Source: Microlunatus phosphovorus NM-1
GTDB lineage: Bacteria; Actinomycetota; Actinomycetes; Propionibacteriales; Propionibacteriaceae
DNA length: 64,000 nt
Reading direction: 5' to 3'
Assembly (NCBI RefSeq): GCF_000270245.1
Contig: NC_015635.1
Coordinates: forward strand, 5,208,001-5,272,000
Shown here: positions 1-9,082 of the stretch, piece after piece
Layout: every line of letters begins with the position of its first letter
How positions within the stretch are numbered: position 1 is the first letter of the stretch
The notes under the pieces: model-generated
Seen by the model: only the letters and a program-made list of their open reading frames with translations
What the model was told of the DNA's origin: nothing
Databases searched by the model: none
Made by a program: the position numbers and the translations under genes

Positions 1-207
1 TGCCTGTCCATGCCGGCACTGATATTTGGTGCTCTCCGCTGACGACTTGCATGACTGGGCGACCGGGATTAATATTTCGAAGGTCGACACCTTGACGCAT
101 CCACTCCAGCGCATACGCGACGAGCCGCGGGGGTCACTCGGATCAAGTAGCTTCGGAGGATCTGCGTCGGCGTCGGCTCCCCCACCCCCGAAGACGGAGC
201 CCCCCAA

Positions 208-1113
208 ATGTTCCCCCGTTCAAAAATTGAATCATCGCTGTGCGCACCCCGCGAAAGAAGCAAGAAGCGCGGCGAGATCGTTGACGAAGATTCCTCGTCA
301 CGCCCCGCCTGGCGCCGTGGCGGCTGGATTGTGCTCGCCGCAGTCATCCTGGGAACTCTGATCGCAGCACCGGCGGATCTCGGTGCACCAACTCCTGACG
401 CTTCCGCTGCCGTACCAAAACCACTCGGGCCGACTGGGAACTGGAAGCTCGTCTTCTCGGACGATTTCAATGGCAAGTCTGTCAACCGGAAGAAGTGGAC
501 TGATCGATCTTCTTCGCAGTCCGACCACGGTCGGGGCAACAAGAAGAACAAGCAGCTTGAATGGAACCGGCATTCAAACTGCTCGGTGTCGAAGGGGGTT
601 CTTACCCAAACCGCCAAGCGGACGAACATCAAATCACCATCTGGCGTCAAGTACAAGTGGACATCATGCTTGTTGACGAGCACACCTTCGTTCTCCTTTC
701 AGTACGGCTATATCGAGATTCGATCGAAGCTGCCAGCAAAGAGAGGGTTTTGGCCGAGTTTCTGGACTTGGCAAACGCCGTCAAATAACCGGTGGACCGA
801 GACTGATGTATACGAGTTCTTCTCGGACAACCCCAAGGCCTTGTATGTGGCACAGCAATCTGGCAGGGCTGCCGGGTGCACCGTGAAGAACCACAAATTC
901 AATCCGAGCAAGGCCTTTCATGTCTACGGTGCCGACATCAAGCCGACCGGCACGGTCTTTTATGTTGATGGCAAGCAGGTATGTTCGACCTTGAGCACGT
1001 CGACCGGACCGACCAACATCGTGATCTCGAACTTCGTCTACTCCAAGAGGCCGCCGTCACCCAAGGCGAAGGGCAAGCATCACGTCGACTATGTGCGTGC
1101 CTGGCAGCGATAG
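208..1113 (+). CDS. Secreted glycoside hydrolase family 16 protein (beta-glucanase-like)
   Basis: The 301-aa product has a basic N-terminus and a hydrophobic stretch at residues about 39-56 that fits a signal peptide or signal anchor ending near ASAAVP. The rest is a GH16 jelly-roll domain. The clan signature ExDxxE is present as E198-x-D200-x-x-E203 (nucleophile, helper and acid/base in the family), preceded by the aromatic FWPSFWTWQ strand at 181-189. GH16 enzymes cleave beta-1,3 or beta-1,3/1,4 glucans and related polysaccharides outside the cell. The ATG follows a GGAG ribosome site in the sequence ending at 207. The downstream sugar transferase suggests polysaccharide processing, but the genes are 620 bp apart. 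The exact substrate cannot be read from the sequence. Confidence 0.85.
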   Translation: MFPRSKIESSLCAPRERSKKRGEIVDEDSSSRPAWRRGGWIVLAAVILGTLIAAPADLGAPTPDASAAVPKPLGPTGNWKLVFSDDFNGKSVNRKKWTDRSSSQSDHGRGNKKNKQLEWNRHSNCSVSKGVLTQTAKRTNIKSPSGVKYKWTSCLLTSTPSFSFQYGYIEIRSKLPAKRGFWPSFWTWQTPSNNRWTETDVYEFFSDNPKALYVAQQSGRAAGCTVKNHKFNPSKAFHVYGADIKPTGTVFYVDGKQVCSTLSTSTGPTNIVISNFVYSKRPPSPKAKGKHHVDYVRAWQR

Positions 1114-1734
1114 TTAGTTGGTGCGTGAAGGCTTGGCGTGCTCACGAGGCGCCCAGGTCTGGTCGGCTTCGAAAGGAGGGTGGTGGTGCGCCGGCCGGCA
1201 GCGGTTACCTCACCGAAGGTGAAGAGTGGTCGTTCCACGAGGTGAGATGATGACTGATGTCGAGACGCGGCCGCTGGTTAAGCCGGAAGTCGCCCGAAGT
1301 TCTTGTGTGTAAAGGAATTACCTGGTCAGCGGGTTTCCGGGCACCGCCGAACTCGTGGTGGCAGACCGTCGAAACGGCAGCGACTGAGCTCGCCATGCCG
1401 TAGCCTGGCTGTGTTGACGCTCGGGGGGAGCGCGAACCGCGCTCAGCGGCAACGGTGTGTTCGATTCGGGGGGATCGGTGACCACAACCCACGACTCAGT
1501 CGTTGGCGGATCAAGGATCGTCGGGCTATGCACTGCGGGCGCCTTGGCGTCACGCCTGCCGCTGTCTGCGGCGAAGCGAACGTCCTTGATTTCCGGTTTG
1601 TGGAATCCACCGCGCCCGGCGTGTTCTGAATTGGTCGAGTCGGGCGATGCCCGCACCCGCACGTGCTCCTGGATTGGACACAGCTCACACCACCAGTTCC
1701 GTGCCACGCTGAGGAATCGGGGGATCCCACAGCA
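1114..1734. other. Non-coding interval, no gene recognised
   Basis: About 620 bases between the glycanase and the sugar transferase. Open frames exist on both strands but none gives a protein with recognisable motifs or a convincing ribosome site. G-rich runs near 1425 and 1470 may belong to the transferase leader. I see no tRNA, clear terminator or insertion sequence. Confidence 0.5.
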
Positions 1735-3195
1735 ATGACCGTCATCAGAGATTCGTATCACCCGTCCTGGACGGTGACGCCGTCCAAGCCAAGCGGAACT
1801 GCGCTCAAACCTGATGACGCTGCCCGTCGCTCACTTGGTCGGCCGAACGAGCCTGGGCGCCCAGGCGGACGCTTCGCGCCGTTGCTGCGCGACGGAGTGC
1901 GGCCGCTGTTCCTGACCGGCGACATTGTTGCCTGCGTCGCAACAGCGCTCGTCATGCACGCAAGCGTCGCGTCCTCGACGGGTACCGCGCTGATAATGGC
2001 CGGGTTGTTCGCATTGGGCGGGATGAACCGCTCACGGCTGGCGCTGTCGGTGCTCGACGACCTACCGAGGATCATCAGGCTCTGGCTCGTCGGTTCTGCC
2101 ATTTTCGTAGTGACCTCAGAGATGTTCAGCGGATCCAGGCAACTGAAGCTGGTGTTCAGTGTGCTGGTAGCGATGATCCTGATGCGAACGGTGCTTTACG
2201 GCTTGGTCCGTCACCTCCGGACGAAGGGCGTCGTCACCCATCCCACCGTCCTGGTCGGCTCGGGTGCACGAGCTCAACTCATTGTAGACGCGTTGCGTGA
2301 TCATCCCGAGACCGGCCTGCGGGCAGTGGGATTCGTAGACATGCTGTCACTCGATCTGGAGGCACCGTCGATCCCGATGCTCGGCGAGCCCACCGATTTG
2401 AGCGAGATCCTCGTCGACTCACAGGCGCGCGCTCTTGTTCTTGCTGATGGCGGGTTGGGCGATGCCGATGTGGTCAGTCTGGTACGCAAGTGCCAGCGTC
2501 AGCGGTGTGAGGTGTTCGTGCTGCCACGGTTGCACGAAATTACCCACGTCGCGGATGGCATGGATGCAATCGGTGACGTTCCTCTCGTGCGTCTCCGGCG
2601 CTCCGCCTACCGAAGCCCATCGTGGCGTGTGAAGCGAATGTTCGACGTCGCGTTCTCGGCTGTGGCGCTCGTGCTGCTCTCGCCGCTACTTGCTATCGTT
2701 GCGCTGGCTGTTCGTCTGGAGACTGGCAAAGGAGTGATCTTCCGCCAGCAGCGAGTCGGTCGGAATGGCACCTCCTTCGAGTTGATGAAGTTCCGATCGT
2801 TGAAGCCGGCCGACGAGATTGAGTCTCAGACGAACTGGAACATCTCCGACGACGACCGATTGGGCCCAATCGGTCGAATCATCCGCAAGACGTCGTTGGA
2901 TGAGTTGCCACAGCTGTTCAACATCCTGCGTGGCGACATGAGCCTCGTCGGTCCTCGGCCAGAGCGCCCACATTTTGTTGCGCAGTTCGGGCAGCTCTAC
3001 ACCGGCTATGCTGATCGGCACCGGGTGCAATGCGGACTCACGGGCTGGGCGCAAATTCATGGTCTGCGCGGCAACACCTCGATCGACCAGCGTGCGCGCT
3101 TCGACAACTTCTACATCGAGAACTGGACTCTTTGGCTCGATATCAAGATCATCCTGCGGACCGTTGTGTCGATCTTCACGAAACCGGGTTCGTGA
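1735..3195 (+). CDS. Polyprenyl-phosphate sugar-1-phosphate transferase (WbaP/WcaJ type)
   Basis: About 486 aa. The N-terminal half has several membrane segments and a Rossmann-like nucleotide-binding region (VLVGSGARAQLIVDAL). The C-terminal half is the bacterial sugar transferase domain, with KRMFDV before a membrane helix, then FRQQRVGRNG, MKFRSL, RKTSLDELPQLFNILRGDMSLVGPRPERP and LTGWAQIHGLRG. These enzymes transfer a sugar-1-phosphate from a nucleotide sugar to undecaprenyl phosphate at the inner face of the membrane, starting a repeat unit of exopolysaccharide or glycan. The frame is open upstream to 1663, but the ATG at 1735 is the most plausible start because the upstream codons look unlike the family. 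The sugar specificity is unknown. Confidence 0.85.
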   Translation: MTVIRDSYHPSWTVTPSKPSGTALKPDDAARRSLGRPNEPGRPGGRFAPLLRDGVRPLFLTGDIVACVATALVMHASVASSTGTALIMAGLFALGGMNRSRLALSVLDDLPRIIRLWLVGSAIFVVTSEMFSGSRQLKLVFSVLVAMILMRTVLYGLVRHLRTKGVVTHPTVLVGSGARAQLIVDALRDHPETGLRAVGFVDMLSLDLEAPSIPMLGEPTDLSEILVDSQARALVLADGGLGDADVVSLVRKCQRQRCEVFVLPRLHEITHVADGMDAIGDVPLVRLRRSAYRSPSWRVKRMFDVAFSAVALVLLSPLLAIVALAVRLETGKGVIFRQQRVGRNGTSFELMKFRSLKPADEIESQTNWNISDDDRLGPIGRIIRKTSLDELPQLFNILRGDMSLVGPRPERPHFVAQFGQLYTGYADRHRVQCGLTGWAQIHGLRGNTSIDQRARFDNFYIENWTLWLDIKIILRTVVSIFTKPGS

Positions 3196-3235
3196 CGTGC
3201 ACACCAGCCGCTGATTCAACTTGATTCCGTGGTAG

Positions 3236-4495
3236 TCAGTGGGCGTCGATCACGCCGGCCCCGACCGTACGGTTGGTCGACTCGTCGACGAGGATGAACG
3301 ATCCGGTCGCACGATTGGCCGCGTACGGGTCGCAGAACAGTGGCAGCGTGGTCCGCAGCTGGACGCGGCCGATCTCGTTGAGACCCAGCTGACCGGCATC
3401 GACGTCCCGGTGCATGGTGTTGACGTCGATCCGGTAGTCCACCGACTGCACCATGGCTCGTCCCCAACGGGTGGTGTGCTTGATGCCGTACTTGCGGCGG
3501 GGCCGCAGGACGCTCGACTCGTCCAGCCAGCAGATCTTGGCGTCGATGTTCTGCCGGACCTCCGGGGAGTTGTGTGGTCGACAGAGCATGTCGCCCCGGC
3601 TGATGTCGATGTCGTCGTCGAGCCGAATGGTCACCGCCATCTGCGGCAGCGCCTCCTCGATCGGGCCATCGGGTGAGTCGATGGCGCCGATGGTGCTGGT
3701 GAAACCACTCGGCAGGGCCAATACCGGATCACCCGGGCGCATGATGCCGCTGGCCACGACGCCGGCGTACCCGCGGTAGTCCCGGGCCCGCGCGGACTGT
3801 GGCCGGATCACGTACTGGACCGGAAAGCGGACGTCCACGAGATTGCGATCGCTGGCGACATACATGGTCTCCAGCAGGTTCAGCAGCGGCCCGCCGGCAT
3901 ACCAGGGCATGTTGCTGCTGGAGGTGACGACATTGTCTCCCAGCAACGCGGAGATCGGGATGAACGTGAGGTGGCGGATCCGCAGTCGCGCCGCGAATTC
4001 GGTGAACTCGTCGCGGATCTGCTCGTACGCGTCCTCCGACCAGTCGACGAGGTCCATCTTGTTCACGCAGAGCACCAGATGGGGAACACCGAGCAGCGAG
4101 GCGATGAACGCATGCCGTCGGCTCTGCTCGGTGATGCCACGCCGGGCATCGACGACGATCAGAGCGATGTCTGCGGTCGATGCGCCGGTCACCATGTTGC
4201 GGGTGTACTGAACATGCCCGGGTGTGTCGGCCAGGATGAACTTCCGCCGCGGCGTGGCGAAATAGCGGTAGGCGACGTCGATGGTGATGCCTTGTTCCCG
4301 CTCGGCCCGCAACCCGTCGGTCAGCAGCGAGAGGTCGGTGTAGTCGTCACCCCGGCGTCGGCTGGTCGCGCTGACCGCCTCCAGCTGGTCGGTGAACAGC
4401 GACTTCGAGTCGTAGAGCAGCCTGCCGATGAGGGTGCTCTTCCCGTCGTCGACGGAGCCGGCGGTCGCGATGCGGATGAGCTCGGCGGTGCTCAA
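3236..4495 (-). CDS. cysN: Sulfate adenylyltransferase subunit 1 (GTPase, CysN)
   Basis: 419 aa, the usual size of a CysN without a fused APS kinase. The G1 loop GSVDDGKS is at residues 13-20, DTPGH at 90-94 and NKMD at 145-148, all translation-factor GTPase motifs. Beta-barrel domains II and III follow. CysN couples GTP hydrolysis to adenylylation of sulfate to APS, together with CysD, in assimilatory sulfate activation in the cytoplasm. The start codon overlaps the cysD stop by 4 bases (ATGA), so the two are translationally coupled in one leftward operon. No cysC or cysH lies next to them in this window. Confidence 0.95.
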   Translation of the reverse strand: MSTAELIRIATAGSVDDGKSTLIGRLLYDSKSLFTDQLEAVSATSRRRGDDYTDLSLLTDGLRAEREQGITIDVAYRYFATPRRKFILADTPGHVQYTRNMVTGASTADIALIVVDARRGITEQSRRHAFIASLLGVPHLVLCVNKMDLVDWSEDAYEQIRDEFTEFAARLRIRHLTFIPISALLGDNVVTSSSNMPWYAGGPLLNLLETMYVASDRNLVDVRFPVQYVIRPQSARARDYRGYAGVVASGIMRPGDPVLALPSGFTSTIGAIDSPDGPIEEALPQMAVTIRLDDDIDISRGDMLCRPHNSPEVRQNIDAKICWLDESSVLRPRRKYGIKHTTRWGRAMVQSVDYRIDVNTMHRDVDAGQLGLNEIGRVQLRTTLPLFCDPYAANRATGSFILVDESTNRTVGAGVIDAH

Positions 4496-5406
4496 AAGTA
4501 GCCCTCCTTCTTGCGGTCCTCCATGGCGGTGTCGCTGACCCGGTCGTCACCGCGGGTGGCGCCGCGTTCGGTGAGTCGGGTGGTCTCGACCTCGGCCAGG
4601 ACCTCCTCGATCGTGGCGGCGGACGAGGGTACGCAGGCGGTCAGGTTCGCGTCGCCGATCGTCCGGTAGCGGACGGGCCGGCGGAGCACCGTGTCGCGTG
4701 CCCCGGCAGGGGTGAACTGGTTGACCGCGAACAGCATCCCGTCGCGGTCAACCACCTCTCGCTCAGCGGCGAAATAGAGCTCCGGCAAGGGAATGTTCCG
4801 GTGCGCGATGAAGCGCCAGACGTCCAGCTCGGTCCAATTCGACAGCGGGAACACCCGCATGCTCTCGCCGGGAAAGACCCGCCCGTTGTAGAGATTCCAC
4901 AGCTCCGGACGCTGGTTCTTCGGATCCCACTGGCCGAAGTCGTCCCGGAAGGAGAAGATCCGCTCCTTCGCCCGAGCCTTCTCCTCATCCCGGCGCGCTC
5001 CGCCGAACAGCGCGTCGAAGCCGTGGCGCTCGGCCGCCTCCAGCAGCACCGGAGTCTGGATCCGGTTGCGGGATCCGTTCGGCTCCTCGCGTACCAGGCC
5101 TTGCTCGATCGCCTCCGGCACGCTGGCCACGATCAGCTCCGCGTCGATCTCGGCGACCCACTTGTCCCGGAACTCCAGCACCTCGGGGAAGTTGAGGCCG
5201 GTGTCAACGTGCATCACCGGGAACGGCAGCCGCGCAGGAGTGAATGCGCTCGCCGCCAGGTGGAGCAGCACCGCGGAGTCCTTGCCGCCCGAGAAGAGCA
5301 GGCACGGGCGCTGCATCTCCGCCGCCACTTCACGGATGATGTGGATGCTCTCCGACTCCAGTGCCGCCAAATGGCTGAGTGTCCGGCTTCTCTGAGTCTG
5401 GGTCAA
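4492..5406 (-). CDS. cysD: Sulfate adenylyltransferase subunit 2 (CysD)
   Basis: 304 aa. The PP-loop SGGKDS at residues 39-44 binds ATP, and the stretch from GGARRDEEKARAKERIF onward matches the CysD/PAPS-reductase-like nucleotide alpha-hydrolase family. With CysN it makes APS from ATP and sulfate. The start read here is a TTG preceded by a GGAGCGGGACGG-like ribosome site. The next in-frame ATG would delete the conserved LEAESI-like N-terminus and sits directly before the PP-loop, so TTG is preferred. It is the first gene of the cysDN operon. Confidence 0.94.
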   Translation of the reverse strand: MTQTQRSRTLSHLAALESESIHIIREVAAEMQRPCLLFSGGKDSAVLLHLAASAFTPARLPFPVMHVDTGLNFPEVLEFRDKWVAEIDAELIVASVPEAIEQGLVREEPNGSRNRIQTPVLLEAAERHGFDALFGGARRDEEKARAKERIFSFRDDFGQWDPKNQRPELWNLYNGRVFPGESMRVFPLSNWTELDVWRFIAHRNIPLPELYFAAEREVVDRDGMLFAVNQFTPAGARDTVLRRPVRYRTIGDANLTACVPSSAATIEEVLAEVETTRLTERGATRGDDRVSDTAMEDRKKEGYF

Positions 5407-5528
5407 CCGTCCCGCTCCCTACCGCGCCCGACTGCACCACGATCGGATTCGTGGCGTTGACGTTCGTCGACGCTAACCCCTGACCCTACTCAGTCAGGTA
5501 GCTGTTGGCAGGCTGCCGGTGGCTGGTG

Positions 5529-5732
5529 TCAAAACGTCAGCAGCAGCACGAGAGCCATGATCACGGCACCGATCATCGCTCCGCCGAGGAAGGCAGCGAG
5601 CATCGCCCATTTGATGGCCCAGACCTGGTCGGCCGAATAGCCATACCGGTTGCGGGGAAGGTCGGGTCCTTGAAAGTGTTCCGAGACCTCGCGCAGATGC
5701 CGAGGACGATGCGGATTGCTCAACTTGCTCAA
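5529..5732 (-). CDS. Small single-pass membrane protein, unknown function
   Basis: 67 aa. Residues about 1-38 are polar and basic (HRPRHLREVSEHFQGPDLPRNRYGY). Residues about 41-67 form one strongly hydrophobic helix running to the C-terminus. The best start is TTG at 5732, preceded by GGAG seven bases upstream. The gene points the same way as cysDN but has a 122-bp gap before cysD. The IS4 element at 5776 lies 43 bases before its start and has probably removed or replaced its native promoter. No family is recognised. The coding call rests on the clean helix and the ribosome site. Confidence 0.55.
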   Translation of the reverse strand: MSKLSNPHRPRHLREVSEHFQGPDLPRNRYGYSADQVWAIKWAMLAAFLGGAMIGAVIMALVLLLTF

Positions 5733-5986
5733 CGATGCTCCGTTGGTGGGGATGCCAAAGTGCCTGGGCCCCCCGCAATGTCGCTTCTTTTAGGGTTGGG
5801 GTGGTTTGAGGGGGTGGAGGACGATGGTGTGGGTGACGGTGCGGACTGGTGCGGCGTTGCTCTTGCGGCGTTCGTAGCGGTGGGAGCCGCCGCGTTTACG
5901 GGCGCGGGGTGCGGTGCGGCCGTCGCGGGTGGGGATCAGGTTGGCGGGTTTGGTCAGTTGCGTGGCGAGGTGGGCCAGGGCGCGGG

Positions 5987-7201
5987 TCAGGTCGGCTGGG
6001 GGGAGAGAGCCGCCCGGGTCGTGGAGTCCTGGGCGGCTTGGAAGGCGCGTTTGAAGCTGATCCGGCCGGGGTCGAGCCCGGCGGGTGTGGCGTAGCCGAT
6101 CAGGTCGCGGATCGCCTGGTAGACGCACAGCATGGCCCAGAATTCTTGCTCGACCATGATGGGGGTCTTGGAGCGGAGCAGCACTTCGGGGCCGCCGCGG
6201 ATGGTGGTCTTCAGGTCGGCGATACCGGTCTCGGCCTGCCAGCGGGCGTGGTAGAGCTGGGCCAGCTCGATCGCCGGGTACGCCTGCGCGTCGAGCAGGG
6301 TGGTGGCCAGCGCGAACAGTTCGGAGGTCTCGACCCCGTGGGTGTCGGTGGTGGTCACCGAGTACTCGACCACCCGGACCGGGATCGGGTCGCCGTCCTT
6401 CTTGGAGGGCGGGTTCAGCTGGGACAGGTAGGTGCCGTCGTCCAGCACCTGCCGCACTGGCAGAGTGAACGATGCCGACATCCGCCAGCACAGCTGCGCG
6501 CCGGTCCCGGCGGCCGCCTGCCACAGCTTCCAGGAGGCGAAGTTCCGGTCGGCCAGCACCAGCATCCCGCTGTCGAGCGCGGGCAGCAGATCGACGGCCA
6601 GGGTCTGCTCGCCGGTGCTGGACGGCCCATGGGCGGCGGCCAGCAGCACCCGGGTTCCGGACTCGGCCAGCACCAGCGCCCGCAGCTGCGGATACGGATT
6701 CTGCGACCTGCTGCCGTTGCCACCACGGCCGAAGAACCCCTCGTTCGCCGCCGTGTCCGGCACATCCAGGGTGAACCCGTCGACCGTCACCACCCGCAGC
6801 CCGGCATGAAAGACCCCGGGCGTCACAGGCGTCCCCGCCGGCACCGTCGTCCGCGCAAACAACAGCTTGAACGGCTCCGCGCCCAGCTTCGCCTTCGCCT
6901 TCGTGATCGATCCCGTTCCCGGAGCCTGCCAGTCTCCCCAGCCGCCACCCGTCAACGCCTGCGCATCGGCCAGCCTCGACAGCACCAACCCGTACCCCGA
7001 CCGCATGAACAGCCAGCACGCCAGCGTGAATACCATCATCAACCGAGCCGGCAGCCGCCGATACCGGACCTCCCGCACCCCTGCCGCCTCGATCACCTCA
7101 TCCAGCACCGCCGCCGGGAACGACCGTGCCAGCACCCCGATCGAGACCCGATCAGGCAACCGCTCCTCCGCCGACCTCACCTCACGCGTCACACCAGCCA
7201 C
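5987..7201 (-). CDS. IS4-family transposase (copy 1), main frame
   Basis: 404 aa from a GTG start. Residues about 20-110 match the IS4 N-terminal domain. The DDE core follows, with VDGFTLD (first Asp), LADRNFASW (second Asp) and the IS4 signature Y-x2-R-x3-E-x6-K in YHARWQAETGIADLK. The main frame stops at 5987, but the -1 frame stays open to a TAA at 5790-5792 inside the terminal repeat and encodes a basic tail (ALAHLATQLTKPANLIP, then RAPRARKRGGSHRYERRKS). The two frames meet at a run of six C on the coding strand (5998-6003). A -1 slip would give about 470 aa, closer to typical IS4 length. The second copy has the same arrangement. Confidence 0.9.
   Translation of the reverse strand: MAGVTREVRSAEERLPDRVSIGVLARSFPAAVLDEVIEAAGVREVRYRRLPARLMMVFTLACWLFMRSGYGLVLSRLADAQALTGGGWGDWQAPGTGSITKAKAKLGAEPFKLLFARTTVPAGTPVTPGVFHAGLRVVTVDGFTLDVPDTAANEGFFGRGGNGSRSQNPYPQLRALVLAESGTRVLLAAAHGPSSTGEQTLAVDLLPALDSGMLVLADRNFASWKLWQAAAGTGAQLCWRMSASFTLPVRQVLDDGTYLSQLNPPSKKDGDPIPVRVVEYSVTTTDTHGVETSELFALATTLLDAQAYPAIELAQLYHARWQAETGIADLKTTIRGGPEVLLRSKTPIMVEQEFWAMLCVYQAIRDLIGYATPAGLDPGRISFKRAFQAAQDSTTRAALSPQPT
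5998..6003 (-). other. Candidate -1 frameshift site in IS4 transposase
   Basis: On the coding strand the reading is CTC-TCC-CCC-CAG. A one-base backward slip on the C6 run moves the ribosome into the frame encoding the basic C-terminal tail. The stop of the main frame follows a few codons later. The same run and frame change occur at 27078-27083 in copy 2. Either the shift is programmed or both copies descend from one already shifted parent. Confidence 0.5.
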
Positions 7202-7394
7202 AAACAGAGACTACACCCATGTAACTCTAAAGAAGCGACATTGGGGCCCCCCGAGGGCATACAGGTGATTCACCTGCGGTCGAAAGAATACTACGTCTGC
7301 GCTGGGTTGTGGCCGATTCTGCCGATTCTGCCGATCGAATCCGTACGGATTCGTTGCCCTTCGCACCAGCTGCCGCCTGCGGCGGGGCAAATGG

Positions 7395-8759
7395 CTATTC
7401 CGTTGCACCGGCGGCACCGGACGAGACGGGTGCCCGATCATCGGAGTGCAGCAGGTTGCTCCGCGAGGTCTCCGGCAGGTTGCGTACCAGGATGAACACG
7501 ATGATCGCGACCACCATCATGTAGATACCGGGCGCGACCAGCACCCCGGTCCGAGCGATCAGCCAGGTGGCCAGCAGCGGCGCCGTGCCGCCGAAGACGG
7601 TGTAGGCGATGTTGTAACTGATCATCGCGCCGCTGACCCGGTTCCGCGTGGGGAACAGCTCGATCACGGTGATGCCGAACGCGCCCCAGTAGAGCCCGAA
7701 GATGATCGCGATGATCAGCTGGCCGATGAGCGCCGACCACATGTGACCCAGACCGGCGAGCCAGAAGGCCGGCAGGTACAGCACGATCGTGGCGCCGATC
7801 GCGGAGAACAGGATCGGCTTGCGCCCGAATCGGTCGGAAAGGGCGCCACCGAGCCAGAAGCAGGTGACCGCAACCAGCAAGGCGATGCCGTTGGTGAGCA
7901 GGGCTTGGCTCTGCGGCAGCTTCGCACCGGTGGTGAGGTAGCTGACCATGTAGCCGCTGATGGTGTAGAAGGCGAGGCTGGACAGCGCCGCAAGCGCGAG
8001 GGTCTGGATGACCGCTTGCCGAACGGAGGTCTTCTCGATGGTGACGTGCTTGGCCTCGGCGGTCGCCTTGGCTGCCTTGGCCGCCTCGTACACGGGAGAT
8101 TCGTCAACTCTGGAACGGATGTAGAGCCCGACGAGCGCCATCGGGCCACCGATCAGGAACGCGATCCGCCAGCCCCAGGCCTCGTACGTCTCCGGGCCGA
8201 GACCGGTGGTCAACAGCAGGACGAAGAGGGACGCCACCACCGAGGGAAGAGTGGAGAAGCTGTAGGTGAACGAGGTGTAGAGACCACGTTTGCCGGCCGG
8301 CGCGTGCTCGGCCACGAACGCGTTGGATCCGACGGTCTCGCCGGCGGCCGAGAAGCCCTGCACCATCCGGCAGACCACGAGCAGGACCGGGGCGAGCACC
8401 CCGACCGATTGATAGGTGGGCAGCAGCCCGATGCCCATCGTGCCCGCACCCATCGCGACGATCACGATCACCAGCACCGTACGCCGGCCGATCCGGTCGC
8501 CGAGCAGACCGAAGACGATGCCGCCGAGCGGACGCATCAAGAAGCCGACCGCGTAGCCGGCGAAGACGAACAGCGTCCCCGCGACCGGGTCCTCCTTGGG
8601 GAAGAACAGCTTCGCGAGGATCGCGGCCGAGTAGGCGTAGATGACGAAGTCGTACCACTCGACGAACTGACCGAGGGCCGACGAGGTAATGACCCTTTTC
8701 AGCGATCCCTTGGGGTGCTCGGGATCAGCCGGCAGCGGGCCTTGTGGGCTCTTGGCCAT
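7395..8759 (-). CDS. MFS transporter, metabolite:H+ symporter (MHS) type
   Basis: 454 aa with about 12 hydrophobic segments. The N-terminus FVEWYDFVIYAYSA and loop GDRIGRRTVL match the MHS branch of the major facilitator superfamily (ProP, KgtP, ShiA, citrate permease relatives), and a second copy of the motif, SDRFGRKPIL, lies after the central loop. These carriers import organic acids, betaines or similar solutes with protons. There is no adjacent catabolic gene, so the substrate is unknown. The gene is divergent from nothing close: 323 bp of repeat-rich DNA separate it from the methyltransferase. IS4 copy 1 lies 151 bp beyond its 3' end. Confidence 0.9.
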   Translation of the reverse strand: MAKSPQGPLPADPEHPKGSLKRVITSSALGQFVEWYDFVIYAYSAAILAKLFFPKEDPVAGTLFVFAGYAVGFLMRPLGGIVFGLLGDRIGRRTVLVIVIVAMGAGTMGIGLLPTYQSVGVLAPVLLVVCRMVQGFSAAGETVGSNAFVAEHAPAGKRGLYTSFTYSFSTLPSVVASLFVLLLTTGLGPETYEAWGWRIAFLIGGPMALVGLYIRSRVDESPVYEAAKAAKATAEAKHVTIEKTSVRQAVIQTLALAALSSLAFYTISGYMVSYLTTGAKLPQSQALLTNGIALLVAVTCFWLGGALSDRFGRKPILFSAIGATIVLYLPAFWLAGLGHMWSALIGQLIIAIIFGLYWGAFGITVIELFPTRNRVSGAMISYNIAYTVFGGTAPLLATWLIARTGVLVAPGIYMMVVAIIVFILVRNLPETSRSNLLHSDDRAPVSSGAAGATE

Positions 8760-8830
8760 TCTCTCAGTATTCCCACATGATTACCATGGAATCAAGCGAG
8801 CGTCCGCCACGGTGGTCACGAGTGCCTCCT

Positions 8831-9005
8831 GTGGCCCGCGGGTGCTAAACGTCCCGCCCGGGGCCCGCGGGTGGTCCTGTATGGCCCGCGGGCGCGAAAC
8901 GGACCGGCCTTTCGCTCAAGCGACGATCGTCCGTGGCCCCGCGGCGCAAGACGTACACAGAACACGCGCAACCGCAGACCGTCCGTGGCCCGCGGGCGCG
9001 AAACG
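8831..9005. repeat. Intergenic repeat family 2 (GTGGCCCGCGGGCGC units), about five copies
   Basis: Imperfect units of about 30 bp sharing GTGGCCCGCGGGCGCRAAAC begin near 8831, 8861, 8882, 8932 and 8984. Some are preceded by CGATCGTC. Related units lie at 53807-53899 and 57556-57795, outside genes. The central GCCCGCGGGC is self-complementary. No open frame there looks real. Confidence 0.65.
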
Positions 9006-9082
9006 TCCCCCTCTCTCGCCCCCGCGGGCAGACGAGCGATCATCGGGTCCCCTCCGCGTCGTTGGGCTCAGCGCCGATGGGC

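Larger units (their letters stand above)
5776..7243 (-). mobile_element. IS4-family insertion sequence, copy 1 (1468 bp)
   Basis: Both ends carry the terminal inverted repeat beginning CAATGTCGCTTCTTT. The element is flanked by the 10-bp direct repeat GGGCCCCCCG at 5766-5775 and 7244-7253, a target duplication in the usual IS4 range. It holds one transposase gene on the minus strand. A second copy at 25563-28323 has identical ends and the same length once the IS3 insert is removed. Confidence 0.95.

Noticed and set aside
1318-1761. 147-codon minus-strand frame upstream of the sugar transferase
   Set aside because: No ribosome site, no recognisable motif, and it overlaps the likely promoter and start of the transferase gene.
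5849-7495. 548-codon open frame antisense to the IS4 transposase
   Set aside because: It is the high-GC shadow of the transposase, is repeated identically at 26929-28404 with the IS, and its translation is low-complexity Gly/Arg/His-rich.
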